Notes: generated by a model from the letters alone, not told the origin. A stretch of DNA of 64,000 nt from Corallochytrium limacisporum (GCA_002811645.1 PDIP01000006.1:62001-126000), one strand, 5' to 3'; positions 31,837 to 41,850 are shown, counted from the stretch's first letter. A program made the numbers and translations.

Positions 31837-32687
31837 ATGGCAATCGGGAAAGCTCTGATGCTCGCTGGCAACGTCGTTAGTGTGGACTACGCACAGGCAT
31901 GTAATGCCGCAGAACAAGTTGTGCAGAAACATCCGGGCATGAAGTTTGATCCCAAGGATATGTTGCCTATGTACTTTGAGTTGTACCGCCAGAAGAAGTT
32001 ACAGATGGGATTTGTGAATGCAAGTGGCGATGATGCGTTCATCGCTACCCTTGACGGTGAGGACTTCCACAGTGTCAATAGTTTCTTTAATTGGGTTTAC
32101 AGAGAACACGGAATCAAGGACAGCCGGGCACCCATCGTTTATCACGCGATTGCACAGGCTAAACTGGCAACGATGATCGAACCGTCTGGCCGTTCACACG
32201 TAGATCTCACGTTCAAAATCTTAACGGACTCCCGAACCATAACCATTCAACTCTTCGATGAGAAGGTACCGAAAGCATGCAAAACTTCCAATTGTTGTGC
32301 AAGAGTGAGACCAAGGACAAAGACGGGAAACTAGTGACCCTGAAAGACTGTGCTTTTCGCCGAGTCGTAGAAAATGGATGGATTGATGTTGTTGACGGCA
32401 GCGGAAGGAACAGTCTTAGTCCTCTAACGGGCGAGTTCCTGCCTGACGTATCTTTCAGTGTACTTCATGACAAACGAGGCATCGTTGGATACGCAACTCA
32501 GGGCCCTCACACAAATGGATCACAGTTTTACATAACTGCCCGCCCGATGCACTGGATGGACACAAAGTATGTGGCGTTCGGACGAGTGATTGCAGGAAAT
32601 GACGTGTTGACTACGATCCTCGAATGCGACAGCCTTCGGGAACGACCACTAGAGAACATAACCATAGAATCTGCTGAAGTATTGTAG
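31837..32687 (+). CDS. PPIL6: PPIL6-like cyclophilin, one frameshift
   Basis: The gene encodes a PPIL6-type protein: an N-terminal region (YAQACNAAEQVVQKHPG, SFFNWVYREHGI) followed by a cyclophilin domain. The first frame reads TITIQLFDEKVPKACK and then leaves the family. The next frame picks up with NFQLLCK and continues through FRRVVENGWIDVV, KRGIVGYATQGPHTNGSQFYI and MDTKYVAFGRVI to the TAG at 32685-32687. One base is missing in the A4 run at 32281-32284. In the active site the Arg, Phe and Trp equivalents are present, but the usual Gln after the Gly-Phe/Trp motif is Asp (GWIDVV), so isomerase activity is doubtful. PPIL6 is associated with motile cilia in animals (established for the family); a ciliary role here is inference. 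The stop is 63 bp from the neighbouring minus-strand gene. Confidence 0.8.
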
Positions 32688-32750
32688 AGCTTCGCCTGGT
32701 TTGAAATGTGGTATACTTTCCAATAACTCTGTATGCACACATTCTCTGCT

Positions 32751-34742
32751 TCAAAAGGTTTCAGGCTGCTCAAAGACAGAATTCACAACGTCAATCACAC
32801 ACTGATCATTTGTGGACAGAGCTTGTTTGAAGAAGCTTTCTCCTCCTACTGCTTTGAGGAACGCTTCACCATTTCGTGCCAGGGTCGCCATCATCAGGAT
32901 CAAGAGAATGCGAATATGTCGATGTTGCGACCCAAAAGCTGCCAAGCAATCATGAATGTACCTCAGATTGCTTCCATTAAGATAGAGCAGCCAATCAGTG
33001 TGGATGTTGAGCTCACTCCTGAGAGTTGCTGCTGCAACATCACCGGGGGCGTCGGTCAGGTCTTGCATGTTCAATGATCTATTGCCAGCCTTGCGCCAAG
33101 TCGTACAGGATTCGATTAGAATGAACGCCATGCGGATCAAAATGTGCTCATCATACTCCTTCCGGCGGACAAATTGACTGATTCGCTCGCTCAGTCCTGC
33201 CAGCAGGGACCGATACAGTCGACGTTTTTGTTGTTCAATTGCGTCTGCATGCCGCCGAGCCCTGACCAACTCAATGATGTTGAGGTAGAGAATTCTGTAC
33301 AGGACCTCGTCTCGTCTTATCATTTCGAAGAGAATCCGATTTATATCTTCCTCCATTGAATCATAAAGTGGACGGGGGAGAGAGAGTACATGTCCAACCA
33401 CATATGTTGCACGTCTCGCATTAGCTGCATCCTTGCCAAAAAGATACCCTCGCAGCTGAGTACTCCAGAGCTCACTACTCGCACTTGTGAGTTCTGGAAG
33501 ATTCAACATAGAAAAGTCATTGTATGCCTTGGCTGCGGCTTCCAATTCGTAGATGAGAGCAGCTAACATACGCAAGTCTTCCTTGTTGTCCGCCTTTGCA
33601 TTGATTTCGGACAACAAGGCACTCTTCTGCAAGAAAGAAACCAGTCTGTTCTTATGTCTGATATCACGGAACATATCTCCCACTAATTCAATGGCAGCCG
33701 GTGCCAGGAGCAGGTCACACATTTGTCCAAGATTGCGCATGAGAGAAGCTTGCAGTCTTGTTCCCCGTTTCAATTTCTCGCTGACGATTCCAAGGAGAGT
33801 GTCCAAGCACACAGCCTGCACTGGGATCCATATCGCTTCCAGGAACACCTCGATGAAGTACACTACCCCGCCCACATCTTTCACTACGGTGTCAAGGTGT
33901 TTCTTGCTGAGCACTGCCACATTCTCAATCTTGTTGATCAAGTGTACGGCGGGAAGATCCTGGGGTAGAAATCCCGATTCCCTTAAATGGCGAACCAAGC
34001 GGTAATCAAGGAGACCGGGAAGGCGGCCGCGACATCCATTGCTAGACCATAGCGCGTGCAGGAACCTGAGCACGGCCCTCACTGTCTCATTGCTAGAGAG
34101 GTTCCTATGCACGGCGATGGAGAGAATAGCGCAACTCTTGTCTACTAAATCTGCGTATACAATTGACTCCCGGATAGGCGATATCAGTTCCGTTTTCGGT
34201 AGCCCAGATCCTTGTTCAGATTCTTCACCTTTGTTCAGGCTCAGGCCGAGTTGCTGAATAAATTCTAAACCATTAATGCAATTGACCATTGTATCACATA
34301 TCGTTGCGTAATTGTCCTCATCACCAATAAGAGCAGCATCCAAAAGCGGAACAGACGCTGTGCGTATGTCCTCGGTGTTCTTGTTTTGGTATACATCCAG
34401 AAGAAAGCGACATATTGTTCGACTCTGATGAACCCGCTGCGAAACATTCTGAATAGAGTGGCCGGCAAGCTTTTCAACGGCCGTCAAAAAATGAATGGCG
34501 TTTCCTTCTGTAATTAATGATCCGTGGAATCCTGTGGCGATGACGTCTGCCTGTGTGATTCGCCAAAGCGGCCGTCCCATTGACTCATCTGCATCGTGCT
34601 GCGATCCGAAAGCTGTAGTCCCGCTATTCTCTAGTGCCGAACTCAAAAACTCTTCCATATTCCGCTTTATCAACTGTTGGACTGAAAACTTGGCACCATC
34701 CGTGTAGAGACGCACGGTCCCTGAGCCGCTCATGTCCCCCAT
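32751..34742 (-). CDS. Predicted all-helical (armadillo/HEAT-like) protein, unknown
   Basis: An intact 663-codon frame encodes a protein that looks almost entirely alpha-helical, with repeated amphipathic helices of the ARM/HEAT style, e.g. SCAILSIAVHRNL, VRAVLRFLHALW, YFIEVFLEAIWIPVQAVCL and LYRILYLNIIELVRARR. The last ~100 residues continue in the same way (HIRILLILMMATLARN). No signal peptide, membrane segment or catalytic motif is visible. It could be a scaffold such as a nucleoporin-type, ciliary ARMC-type or trafficking protein; I cannot choose between these. The start MGDMSGSG is the first ATG. It is convergent with the PPIL6-like gene (63 bp) and divergent from haspin (0.7 kb). Confidence 0.8.
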   Translation of the reverse strand: MGDMSGSGTVRLYTDGAKFSVQQLIKRNMEEFLSSALENSGTTAFGSQHDADESMGRPLWRITQADVIATGFHGSLITEGNAIHFLTAVEKLAGHSIQNVSQRVHQSRTICRFLLDVYQNKNTEDIRTASVPLLDAALIGDEDNYATICDTMVNCINGLEFIQQLGLSLNKGEESEQGSGLPKTELISPIRESIVYADLVDKSCAILSIAVHRNLSSNETVRAVLRFLHALWSSNGCRGRLPGLLDYRLVRHLRESGFLPQDLPAVHLINKIENVAVLSKKHLDTVVKDVGGVVYFIEVFLEAIWIPVQAVCLDTLLGIVSEKLKRGTRLQASLMRNLGQMCDLLLAPAAIELVGDMFRDIRHKNRLVSFLQKSALLSEINAKADNKEDLRMLAALIYELEAAAKAYNDFSMLNLPELTSASSELWSTQLRGYLFGKDAANARRATYVVGHVLSLPRPLYDSMEEDINRILFEMIRRDEVLYRILYLNIIELVRARRHADAIEQQKRRLYRSLLAGLSERISQFVRRKEYDEHILIRMAFILIESCTTWRKAGNRSLNMQDLTDAPGDVAAATLRSELNIHTDWLLYLNGSNLRYIHDCLAAFGSQHRHIRILLILMMATLARNGEAFLKAVGGESFFKQALSTNDQCVIDVVNSVFEQPETF

Positions 34743-35437
34743 TCAGTAGTAGCGCTCCAGCACTCTATCATAGTATCAGTGTCCCACCTGCCCTGAACGG
34801 GGTGCTTTGGTCGGTTGTATTGACTATCATACCCATGCGCTATCATTAATAACGTCATTAGAAAGACACTCATCCTCCATACAAAGATTCCGCAATGTCC
34901 CAAAAACCTTCTACCAGTATATCCTCTGTCTCACTCTCCGCCTGCTCTGGGTCCTTACTGTCACCTGCTCCACTGCGGCCTTTGCTTGGCCCCCTCCCAG
35001 TCGAGGCGTTTGACGGTGTCGCTGCGGGGCGACGGGGAAACGGGGGCCGCTTCGGCAGGAAGTTGGTATCTGAGGGAGGGCTCCAAGACGGCTCACTTGA
35101 GAGTGCCCCCCACTCCCCCCCCCCCCCCCCCCCCTTCCCGGGGGTCACCGGTCCTTCGTATCCCTTTTATCGGGAACAGGAAGGGGAGCAAAAAGCGCGC
35201 GGGAGTTCCGAATTTACTTGATGTCAGCTCTTCTTGCCTTTGGAGGGGCGGCCCGTCCGCAGTGGCACACCTTGTAGGCGCAGGCGGGGCGCCACAGCAT
35301 TGGAGCAGGAAGTTGCCCGGATCAACCATTCTGCTACTGGAACTTACTTCAGGGAAGACTGCGTTCTAATTTGTGAACAGCCGATCGATGAGCTAGCCAG
35401 GGAGAGGAACAAGTGATGAAGACTACTGGGAGAAACA
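34743..35437. other. Divergent intergenic region with C20 tract
   Basis: This separates the starts of the helical protein gene (minus) and haspin (plus). It contains a run of 20 C at 35115-35134 followed by CCCGGGGG. No gene is seen; small ORFs crossing the C tract encode only poly-Pro or poly-Gly. Confidence 0.5.
35115..35134 (+). repeat. C20 homopolymer
   Basis: Twenty C in a row, with CCCGGGGG just after, about 300 bp upstream of the haspin start. It is the longest homopolymer in the window. Its exact length is doubtful in any assembly. Confidence 0.85.
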
Positions 35438-37612
35438 ATGAAAAAGGGATTTGGTCGCCGTCAACGGGGATTGGCAAAGTCCACCTTCCTGGACGAAGAC
35501 GCAGCCTCTGCAAAATGGGACAGCTTGGTCGGTACCCCATTTGATCCTGAAACAGAAATTGATGACAGTCCAGAGCTGGCCATGGGAAGGAAGTCAAAGG
35601 CACGTACAAACGTTGGAGAAAACAGAACCACTGAAGTGAACGACCGGTCGTCATGTGCAGCCTCAATCTACGACCCGACACAAAAACACACAGTCGCGGA
35701 CAGCGCTACTGAAAGCAGACAGACAGCATCTACCTCGCAAGCAAGCAGCCAAGGTGCTACTCAAAAAAAATTTGTTTTGTCCGGTTCGCTCGTAAGGCCG
35801 ACAGTCACCAAGCCAGTGATATCCGAGAAAAAATTTGTATTGGACAGCAGGTTTAGAAAGCCTTTGAAGTCGATCGATAATTCATCTGCAAAAGTATGTG
35901 ATGCAGAGAACAACACCAAAGGTAATGTAGGGAAGGAAAAGAAAACCGACACCGCCAAAGGGCTTTCTCTAAAAACTCAGAAGAAGGTTCGGCGGCCGGC
36001 CAGTGACCCAGTTCCATATGAAGCTCAGGATGCTGGTAGGTCTCGCAGAAGTGCGGCACTGAATGCGCGGAATCGCATAAAGGAAGATGTCAGTCATCTT
36101 GCTGACAAAGACTTTGATCGTATGCTTCGTAAACTGGACTCTACCAAGGATCGCAGTAAGAGACAGGCCATGCGCGATCAGTTGAACAGCCGCATTTCAC
36201 GTCTTGATCGCGCTCGCTTAAACACAATGTTTGATCAGATTTCAAGCGCTCTGCCCACCACGGGAGCCGTTTCGAGTCTGAACACGAGGACATGTTACCG
36301 ACGGAGCTCATTGTTACCACTTGAAATTGAAACGGGTCATTTACTGGATAATGGACAACCATCGCTGGACACTCTTAAGGAAGAGCCCTCGTTGGCCCAG
36401 CCGGAGGTAGAGGACGAAGAGGACGAAGAGGACGCCGACACTAAAGCGAAGAATGCATTGAGCATGATTGCAGAGAGTGCTAAGGGAGGCCGCAGAAAGG
36501 GACGAGCTGCCCATTTGATTGGTCGGGGCCAGCAAAACAATGCTCGCATTTTCACCGAGAGCATACAAGAACAACTCCAGGGTACGCGCGCACAACGCAT
36601 CTCTGGTGCTTTGGAGCTATGTGGACAGGACAGCGCACTGGCTTTCAGTGACGTCTTTGAGCAGAACGCCCTCGAAAATTGTCGAAAGCTGTCAGAGGGA
36701 TCTTATGGCGAAGTGTATGAGATTGTCTTCGAGGGCATCAAACGGGTCTGCAAGGTGATTCCTGTGGAAGGTCGAGAAAAGGTGAACGATTATGATCAGC
36801 AAGCTCTAAATGAAATTCTGCCAGAGATCGGTACCACTCAGATGTTGAATCGGCTGGAGGGTGCTACTCCAAACTTCGTCAAATGCGTACATGTCGCTTT
36901 GTGTCGCGGCAGATATCCCAAGGAACTCTTGAGAGCCTGGGACGATTATGCGGACCGCAAGGAAACTGACTCTGAGCGCCCAGATCATCTCAAGGAATCC
37001 CAGTTTTATGCACTCTTCATTCTCGAAAATGGTGGTACAGATTTAGAACACTTTGAGCTCGAGCACGAAGGTGCTGCTTGGGCAGCTCTCCTTCAAACTA
37101 GTGTTGCTTTGGCCATCGCAGAAAAGGCATACGCCTTTGAACACCGTGATCTTCACTGGGGTAATGTGTTGGTGAGGGCAACGGATGAGGAGCGACTTGA
37201 CTATGAGTTCGGTAGCCTTGCTCTGAGCATTCCATCGTTTGGAATTTGTGTTACAATCATTGACTTTACACTCAGCCGGATTCAGAACAATGATGGTGAA
37301 CTCTTCTATATTGACATGGGCGCAGATGAGACCTTCTTTGAAGGTCCCGAAGAGGAAGAACAGTTTGAAATCTATCGACGCATGCGTGATATTGTAGGTG
37401 ATGACTGGACAGTACACCGTCCTCGAACGAACATCATGTGGATCCAGTACTTGGTCAATCGGATCCTGGCGAAGACAAAGAGCTCTACAGGTTTCTCAAA
37501 TACATTTGCCGGAGACCTGGTCTCGTTCCGAGAACGTCTGAACGACTACGGAACAATGGTCGAAGTTGTCGGAGATGATGCCTTCGCGGATCTGCTGACA
37601 TCCAAAGACTAG
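35438..37612 (+). CDS. HASPIN: Haspin-type serine/threonine kinase
   Basis: Haspin phosphorylates histone H3 on Thr3 at mitosis and so recruits the chromosomal passenger complex. The 724-aa protein has a long, basic, Ser/Lys-rich N-terminus (residues 1-400) with an acidic block near 324-335 (EDEEDEEDAD). The kinase domain starts at about 410: glycine loop SEGSYGEVYE (419-428), CKVIPVEG with the ATP Lys, NEILPEIGTT, the haspin-type catalytic loop EHRDLHWGNVLV (His569-Asp571), and IIDFTLSR (Asp609), which replaces DFG as expected for haspins. The C-terminal region has PRTNIMWIQYLV, also typical. All catalytic residues are present. Motifs near the N-terminus repeat (KKFVLSGS, EKKFVLDS). The stop is 67 bp from the DUF4832-type gene. 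Confidence 0.94.
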   Translation: MKKGFGRRQRGLAKSTFLDEDAASAKWDSLVGTPFDPETEIDDSPELAMGRKSKARTNVGENRTTEVNDRSSCAASIYDPTQKHTVADSATESRQTASTSQASSQGATQKKFVLSGSLVRPTVTKPVISEKKFVLDSRFRKPLKSIDNSSAKVCDAENNTKGNVGKEKKTDTAKGLSLKTQKKVRRPASDPVPYEAQDAGRSRRSAALNARNRIKEDVSHLADKDFDRMLRKLDSTKDRSKRQAMRDQLNSRISRLDRARLNTMFDQISSALPTTGAVSSLNTRTCYRRSSLLPLEIETGHLLDNGQPSLDTLKEEPSLAQPEVEDEEDEEDADTKAKNALSMIAESAKGGRRKGRAAHLIGRGQQNNARIFTESIQEQLQGTRAQRISGALELCGQDSALAFSDVFEQNALENCRKLSEGSYGEVYEIVFEGIKRVCKVIPVEGREKVNDYDQQALNEILPEIGTTQMLNRLEGATPNFVKCVHVALCRGRYPKELLRAWDDYADRKETDSERPDHLKESQFYALFILENGGTDLEHFELEHEGAAWAALLQTSVALAIAEKAYAFEHRDLHWGNVLVRATDEERLDYEFGSLALSIPSFGICVTIIDFTLSRIQNNDGELFYIDMGADETFFEGPEEEEQFEIYRRMRDIVGDDWTVHRPRTNIMWIQYLVNRILAKTKSSTGFSNTFAGDLVSFRERLNDYGTMVEVVGDDAFADLLTSKD

Positions 37613-37679
37613 ATAGCTGCAGATGCATTACTGAAAAGAACACACATTTTGAAAATTCTGTACTATAATATGTACACAT

Positions 37680-39458
37680 TCATTGTGAGCCAAGTTCCTG
37701 CAGGGCTGTGGTGATTGCTTCCCACGAGACACCAACACACTCTGGCATTCGCATGCTAATTGCCTCAGCCCTCGCGGTCCGAAGACAGTCCTGGGCTTCC
37801 AACCACCAAATAGTCGCATCACCATTATGAGCAGCCAAATTCGGACGTAAGTCACACACGCTACCGAAGGTCGACAAGATTTTGTTGGTGCATGTCTCCA
37901 CAATGTTTAAGGCAGAGGCCTGGTCAGGGTCAAAGTCCTTTGTCAGTCCAAAGCTCAGTGCGCCAGTTGTGAAATCAGTGCCCATGTTGGCCAGCTTGAT
38001 TGGAGTGTTTTCAAGCACCGACTGGGATATGACACGGAGCTCGCAGGCCCCCAGCTCCTCCGCTGAGAGACCATTTGGGATCTCAAGATTTTCAACAACC
38101 ATTTCCCCTGGGAGAATTTTCTGCAAATCCAATTGGCCAGCAATGGGACCATTGCCCATGAAGCCAACACAGAGTAGGGATACATAGGTCGGGTAGTAGA
38201 TGGGAGCGACACCGCTGTTCCGAATCTGCACAGTGAGTACATCACCTACGAAGGCTACAGCATCAATCAAGAAAGTGTATCCAAGGGCTTCCGAAGCATG
38301 TCTTGCAGCCACCAATTCATCATTGCTACAAGCTTCTACAGCAAGGGCCTCCTCGGAATCGTCATCAGCACACTCGAACCATCGGCTGGCGAAAACGGCA
38401 CTGAGGTGAATTTGAGTTGCGTAGTCGTTCCACACAGAGAAACCATCCTGGTCTTCGACCTCCTGGAGCAAGCTTTTATGAGGATTCTCGATTTCAGACA
38501 TGGACACCGTGCGGAACATTTCGTTTAAAGACAAGGGGTGCATTAAGGCCAGCATTGGACTGGTTTTCCAGCGCTCAAGGTTGCCAGTGATGCTCACATG
38601 TCGCAGGATGACATCAACTGCGTTCTCAGGCACATTGTCGAATTCAATACCATGATTCATGGCTGACAGAGTGGGAAGTAGACGGCGGGAAGTGGTGGTC
38701 TTCTGCAATAGTCGGACTGGAGCCGTCCAACGGAGCCGTCGGAAACTGTCGCTAAAGCTCTGTAGAAGGGACACCTGAAAGTCAAAGTTGGGAAATGACT
38801 GAGAAGTCTCGCGCTCGGGATGGACACTCCATTCACCATAGAATCCGATGAGGCCAATGTGCAAATAGGCCACCCTAGGATCATTATCATAAGCGTCAGA
38901 AAATGCAGGTGCAAAATTAAGGAGCAGAGTCTGAAACTCGGGATGGGAATAGTCCGGGATAACGCTGACAGTGTTGGCGTGGCTCGAATACTCCGTAATG
39001 CCCGTCATTCCACTCAAGATATCTGTCGGGACACCACTGCGCCTGGTAGGCCAATCAGTCCAAAATCGTACTACTGCCTGACGCTTCTTATTCACAATGC
39101 TTTCAAGGCGAGACTCAAAGACCGACCATTCGAACTGACCGTCCCGGTATACCTGACTGAGCGAGAGATCCAGAAATTCCAGAGTGGCCGGAAAGTTACC
39201 TGTATACTCTGGCACTGCGACAAGGCCAGTCAATGGCTGTACAAGGGCATTTGATTCGTCCCATACATCGGCTGTATGTACGCGCTTGCTAAATTGTACT
39301 AACGCTGAACCAGATCCTTCAGTGATGACACAAAAGTGTTCCTGCCAAGAACCTCCGAGCTGCCCGCAGCGTGCAGAGTCTACAGCAAAATCCTCACTAC
39401 TGAGAGGACCAGCGGCCACTATGCCAGCCAAAGCTAAATACAATACCGCTCTCAACAT
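37680..39458 (-). CDS. Secreted DUF4874/DUF4832 protein (glycosidase-like)
   Basis: The 592-aa protein begins with a clear signal peptide (MLRAVLYLALAGIVAAG), so it is secreted or enters the endomembrane system. The N-terminal domain fits DUF4874: EWSVFESRLE, QAVVRFWTDWP and the barrel-like signature YLHIGLIGFYGEW near residue 210. The later domain fits DUF4832, with ALGYTFLIDAV and an immunoglobulin-like strand set (VQIRNSGVAPIYYP). These families look like glycoside-hydrolase-type TIM barrels and are found in bacteria and fungi; the substrate is unknown. About 70 residues at the C-terminus carry several Cys and may form an extra domain. The frame is intact. It is convergent with haspin (67 bp). 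Confidence 0.82.
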   Translation of the reverse strand: MLRAVLYLALAGIVAAGPLSSEDFAVDSARCGQLGGSWQEHFCVITEGSGSALVQFSKRVHTADVWDESNALVQPLTGLVAVPEYTGNFPATLEFLDLSLSQVYRDGQFEWSVFESRLESIVNKKRQAVVRFWTDWPTRRSGVPTDILSGMTGITEYSSHANTVSVIPDYSHPEFQTLLLNFAPAFSDAYDNDPRVAYLHIGLIGFYGEWSVHPERETSQSFPNFDFQVSLLQSFSDSFRRLRWTAPVRLLQKTTTSRRLLPTLSAMNHGIEFDNVPENAVDVILRHVSITGNLERWKTSPMLALMHPLSLNEMFRTVSMSEIENPHKSLLQEVEDQDGFSVWNDYATQIHLSAVFASRWFECADDDSEEALAVEACSNDELVAARHASEALGYTFLIDAVAFVGDVLTVQIRNSGVAPIYYPTYVSLLCVGFMGNGPIAGQLDLQKILPGEMVVENLEIPNGLSAEELGACELRVISQSVLENTPIKLANMGTDFTTGALSFGLTKDFDPDQASALNIVETCTNKILSTFGSVCDLRPNLAAHNGDATIWWLEAQDCLRTARAEAISMRMPECVGVSWEAITTALQELGSQ

Positions 39459-39956
39459 GTTAATTTGTGGAACGGAAGAAACATGGCTTTTGCGCTGACA
39501 GCGATAAGTAATCAGTGCAGCGATTTTACTCGAGTACCTGCATCTCAGCGTACAATGGAGTCTCCAGTCAAATGGTACCCTCTAAATGCCCGTACAACTC
39601 GTGTCAATGTCCCTCTACCCTATCGATTCCTTAATTTATGAAGGTCCATTGCCCGTTACAAGCAAACGTGCGCAGCTTACCTTCACGAGAACTCTTGGTG
39701 CTCAGTCCCAGGCGCCTACTCTCTGTCAAATTGGGAACAATGGCTCTTTCCCATAAGATAGCGAACACACCCCTCCCTCGCAACCGTGATTCGTGGGTTG
39801 TTATGAAAATATTGATCTACGATTCTATGCATGAAAAATAAATCAATAATGAACGTCTCTTACCAAGCGTTCCCCTTATGCCAGCGGATGTGACCTCCCT
39901 ACAAATCCCCCCTTCCAAACTCTCGACCAACCTTTCGCTCCCCCGTTCTCCCTCCT

Positions 39957-40153
39957 CCCCCCGGGGGGGGGTGGTGGGGAAATCGGGGAACATTGCTTNN
40001 NNNNNNNNNNNNNNNNNNNNNNNNNNNNNNNNNNNNNNNNNNNNNNNNNNNNNNNNNNNNNNNNNNNNNNNNNNNNNNNNNNNNNNNNNNNNNNNNNNNN
40101 NNNNNNNNNNNNNNNNNNNNNNGGGGGGGTGGGGAAATCGGGGAACATTGCTT
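39957..40153. repeat. G-rich minisatellite with C6G9 palindrome and assembly gap
   Basis: A C6G9 tract opens the array at 39957-39971. The unit G(n)TGGGGAAATCGGGGAACATTGCTT occurs on both sides of the N run (ending at 39998 and again at 40153), so the missing part is most likely more copies of a ~30-35-bp unit. Confidence 0.8.
39999..40122. other. Assembly gap (124 N)
   Basis: Unknown bases within the G-rich minisatellite. Like the first gap in the window it sits inside tandem repeats, so a collapsed array is the likely cause. Confidence 0.98.
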
Positions 40154-40785
40154 AGATTAGGTACACGCTTGCAATGTTCCATTAACGCTTTTAGCGCCCG
40201 ACATCTCGCCCGACCCGTGACGTTAGACTACTTGCCGGGGAACTAGTCCTTAATGTCAGAAATTTGCTATCCCACACAGCTGCCCGGTAGCAAACACAAA
40301 CGCAACATTTACGTTTAAGCCAACAGAAATGGCGTCCATAGTGTGAGGGCGTTCAGCGACTAACACTGCAGATGGAGCGATATAGAGAAACAATAGTCAT
40401 AAATTGGAGCCATATCCCTTGCTAAGAAGGGGTACAGTGTACCGCCAGGCATTTCGAGACAGCTCGCCCGCGGGGGGGGGGGAACGCACCGGCCCCCCTC
40501 CGCCGGTTCTAGAAGCACCAAGAATTCTAGAACGCAGAGAGATTTGTACTCGTCGTATATGCCAAAAGACTGTACACAGCAAAACAATCGAGATCATGTC
40601 ATTGATATAATAGACTATAGAGTTTCATTGCTGAACCACCAGATTCCCCCTGTCAGGTGCATACGGTCCGGCCTTTGTCGCCGATGACTGGGCCTGAAAG
40701 GATGATGTTGCTTTGCCCCTCTTGCAGAACCCCTTGGTTGTAGCGGCCTACTGGAACCCTTTTGATGCAGATCTTCGGGTGCTAG

Positions 40786-41850
40786 TTATGGTGATTGCTG
40801 GAAAGTTGGGTGACCTGCAGAGTCATACTCCTGCTGCGGATGCTGATATTGGGATGTCTGCTCATGTTGGGGTTGGTAGTGTTGCTGTTCCTGCTGCTGG
40901 TTGCGCTGATCCTGCGAATAATCCTGCTGGATGTACACGGGAGCCTGCGCAGTGTGCACCAGTAGTTGGCCCGAGGCGGTGCCAGTGGAAGTGTTGCCTT
41001 CTTCCAGTACAAAAGGTTGAGACACAACAGCTCTAGGTGAGTACGGTTGGAGACCATAGGCAAATTCGTGCGGTTGAGGCATACTGAAACGTTGCTGCTG
41101 GAGAGGTACTGGAGCATTGTGGATGCCTGATACGCCAGGTTGTGAAGCTCGCCTTCGGGGGACAGACCGATGTGGTTCACGCATCGTAGGATCCAATCCT
41201 TCACCAATATTTGTCATAGATTCCTGTCCCATACCAACTTGTCCCAGGGGCATACTCGTATATCCCTGTGGGTGAAAGCTGTGACTATAAACCAGGTGGT
41301 GACCTTGCAACTGTGGCGTCGGGTAGCCAGGGTAGATCGCCAAATTTTGATGCGGAACTGGAGTGTATACGTTTTGCTCACCACCCTGAGGCATAGTCGA
41401 GGGTAAGGCATAGTACTGATGGGGTCCCATGTACGACCTTGAACTTTGAGCAGCCGTGGGATAGTTTGCAGGGAATGGTGTGGACGATGGATGCATTCTT
41501 TGTTGCTTGGGTTTCTTGCTGCTCCGACGTCTTGAGATCAGCCGCATCCGCTCCGGGTGGTGTGTGTTGAAATCAGGATGATGGAATACTGTAGCAGGCT
41601 TTCGTGACTGCGCATCAAGCTCGTGGACTTTGCGGAATCCGTACATGTTCAGCTGACGAACGAAATTGGAAAAATTAGAGCTCTTGAAGACATTGCCGAG
41701 AACATTTCTACAAAGTTTGTCAATGTTAGGGATCACTATCGAAGTTCCTGACTCATTCCATCGAATTTCTTCTTTTAAATCTGGGTTATCCACAAGTTCC
41801 CGTAAAATCTCTATGAACTTCGGCACCGTGTCGTGTCGGGAGGACATCAC
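40786..41850 (-). CDS. HSF-type DNA-binding transcription factor (HSF-A)
   Basis: The 354-aa protein has an HSF DNA-binding domain at residues ~8-112: TVPKFIEILRELV, IRWNESGTSIVI, the recognition helix NFVRQLNMYGFRKV, and FHHPDF. A basic stretch (RRRSSKKPKQQR) may be a nuclear signal. The rest is rich in Pro, Gln, Tyr and His (QQQEQQHYQPQ), as in activation domains. I do not see the hydrophobic heptads of the HR-A/B trimerisation coiled coil found in canonical HSF1. The protein may therefore be an HSF-domain regulator rather than the main heat-shock factor. It is a paralogue of HSF-B, sharing about two thirds of DNA-binding-domain residues. The recognition helix has Asn where most HSFs have Ser just before FVRQ. 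Confidence 0.9.
   Translation of the reverse strand: MMSSRHDTVPKFIEILRELVDNPDLKEEIRWNESGTSIVIPNIDKLCRNVLGNVFKSSNFSNFVRQLNMYGFRKVHELDAQSRKPATVFHHPDFNTHHPERMRLISRRRSSKKPKQQRMHPSSTPFPANYPTAAQSSRSYMGPHQYYALPSTMPQGGEQNVYTPVPHQNLAIYPGYPTPQLQGHHLVYSHSFHPQGYTSMPLGQVGMGQESMTNIGEGLDPTMREPHRSVPRRRASQPGVSGIHNAPVPLQQQRFSMPQPHEFAYGLQPYSPRAVVSQPFVLEEGNTSTGTASGQLLVHTAQAPVYIQQDYSQDQRNQQQEQQHYQPQHEQTSQYQHPQQEYDSAGHPTFQQSP

Larger units (their letters stand above)
39459..40785. other. Intergenic region with G-rich minisatellite and gap
   Basis: This lies between the DUF4832-type start and the HSF-A stop. It contains the gapped minisatellite at 39957-40153 and a G11 run at about 40472-40482. No gene is seen; ORFs through the repeat are not credible. 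Confidence 0.5.
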
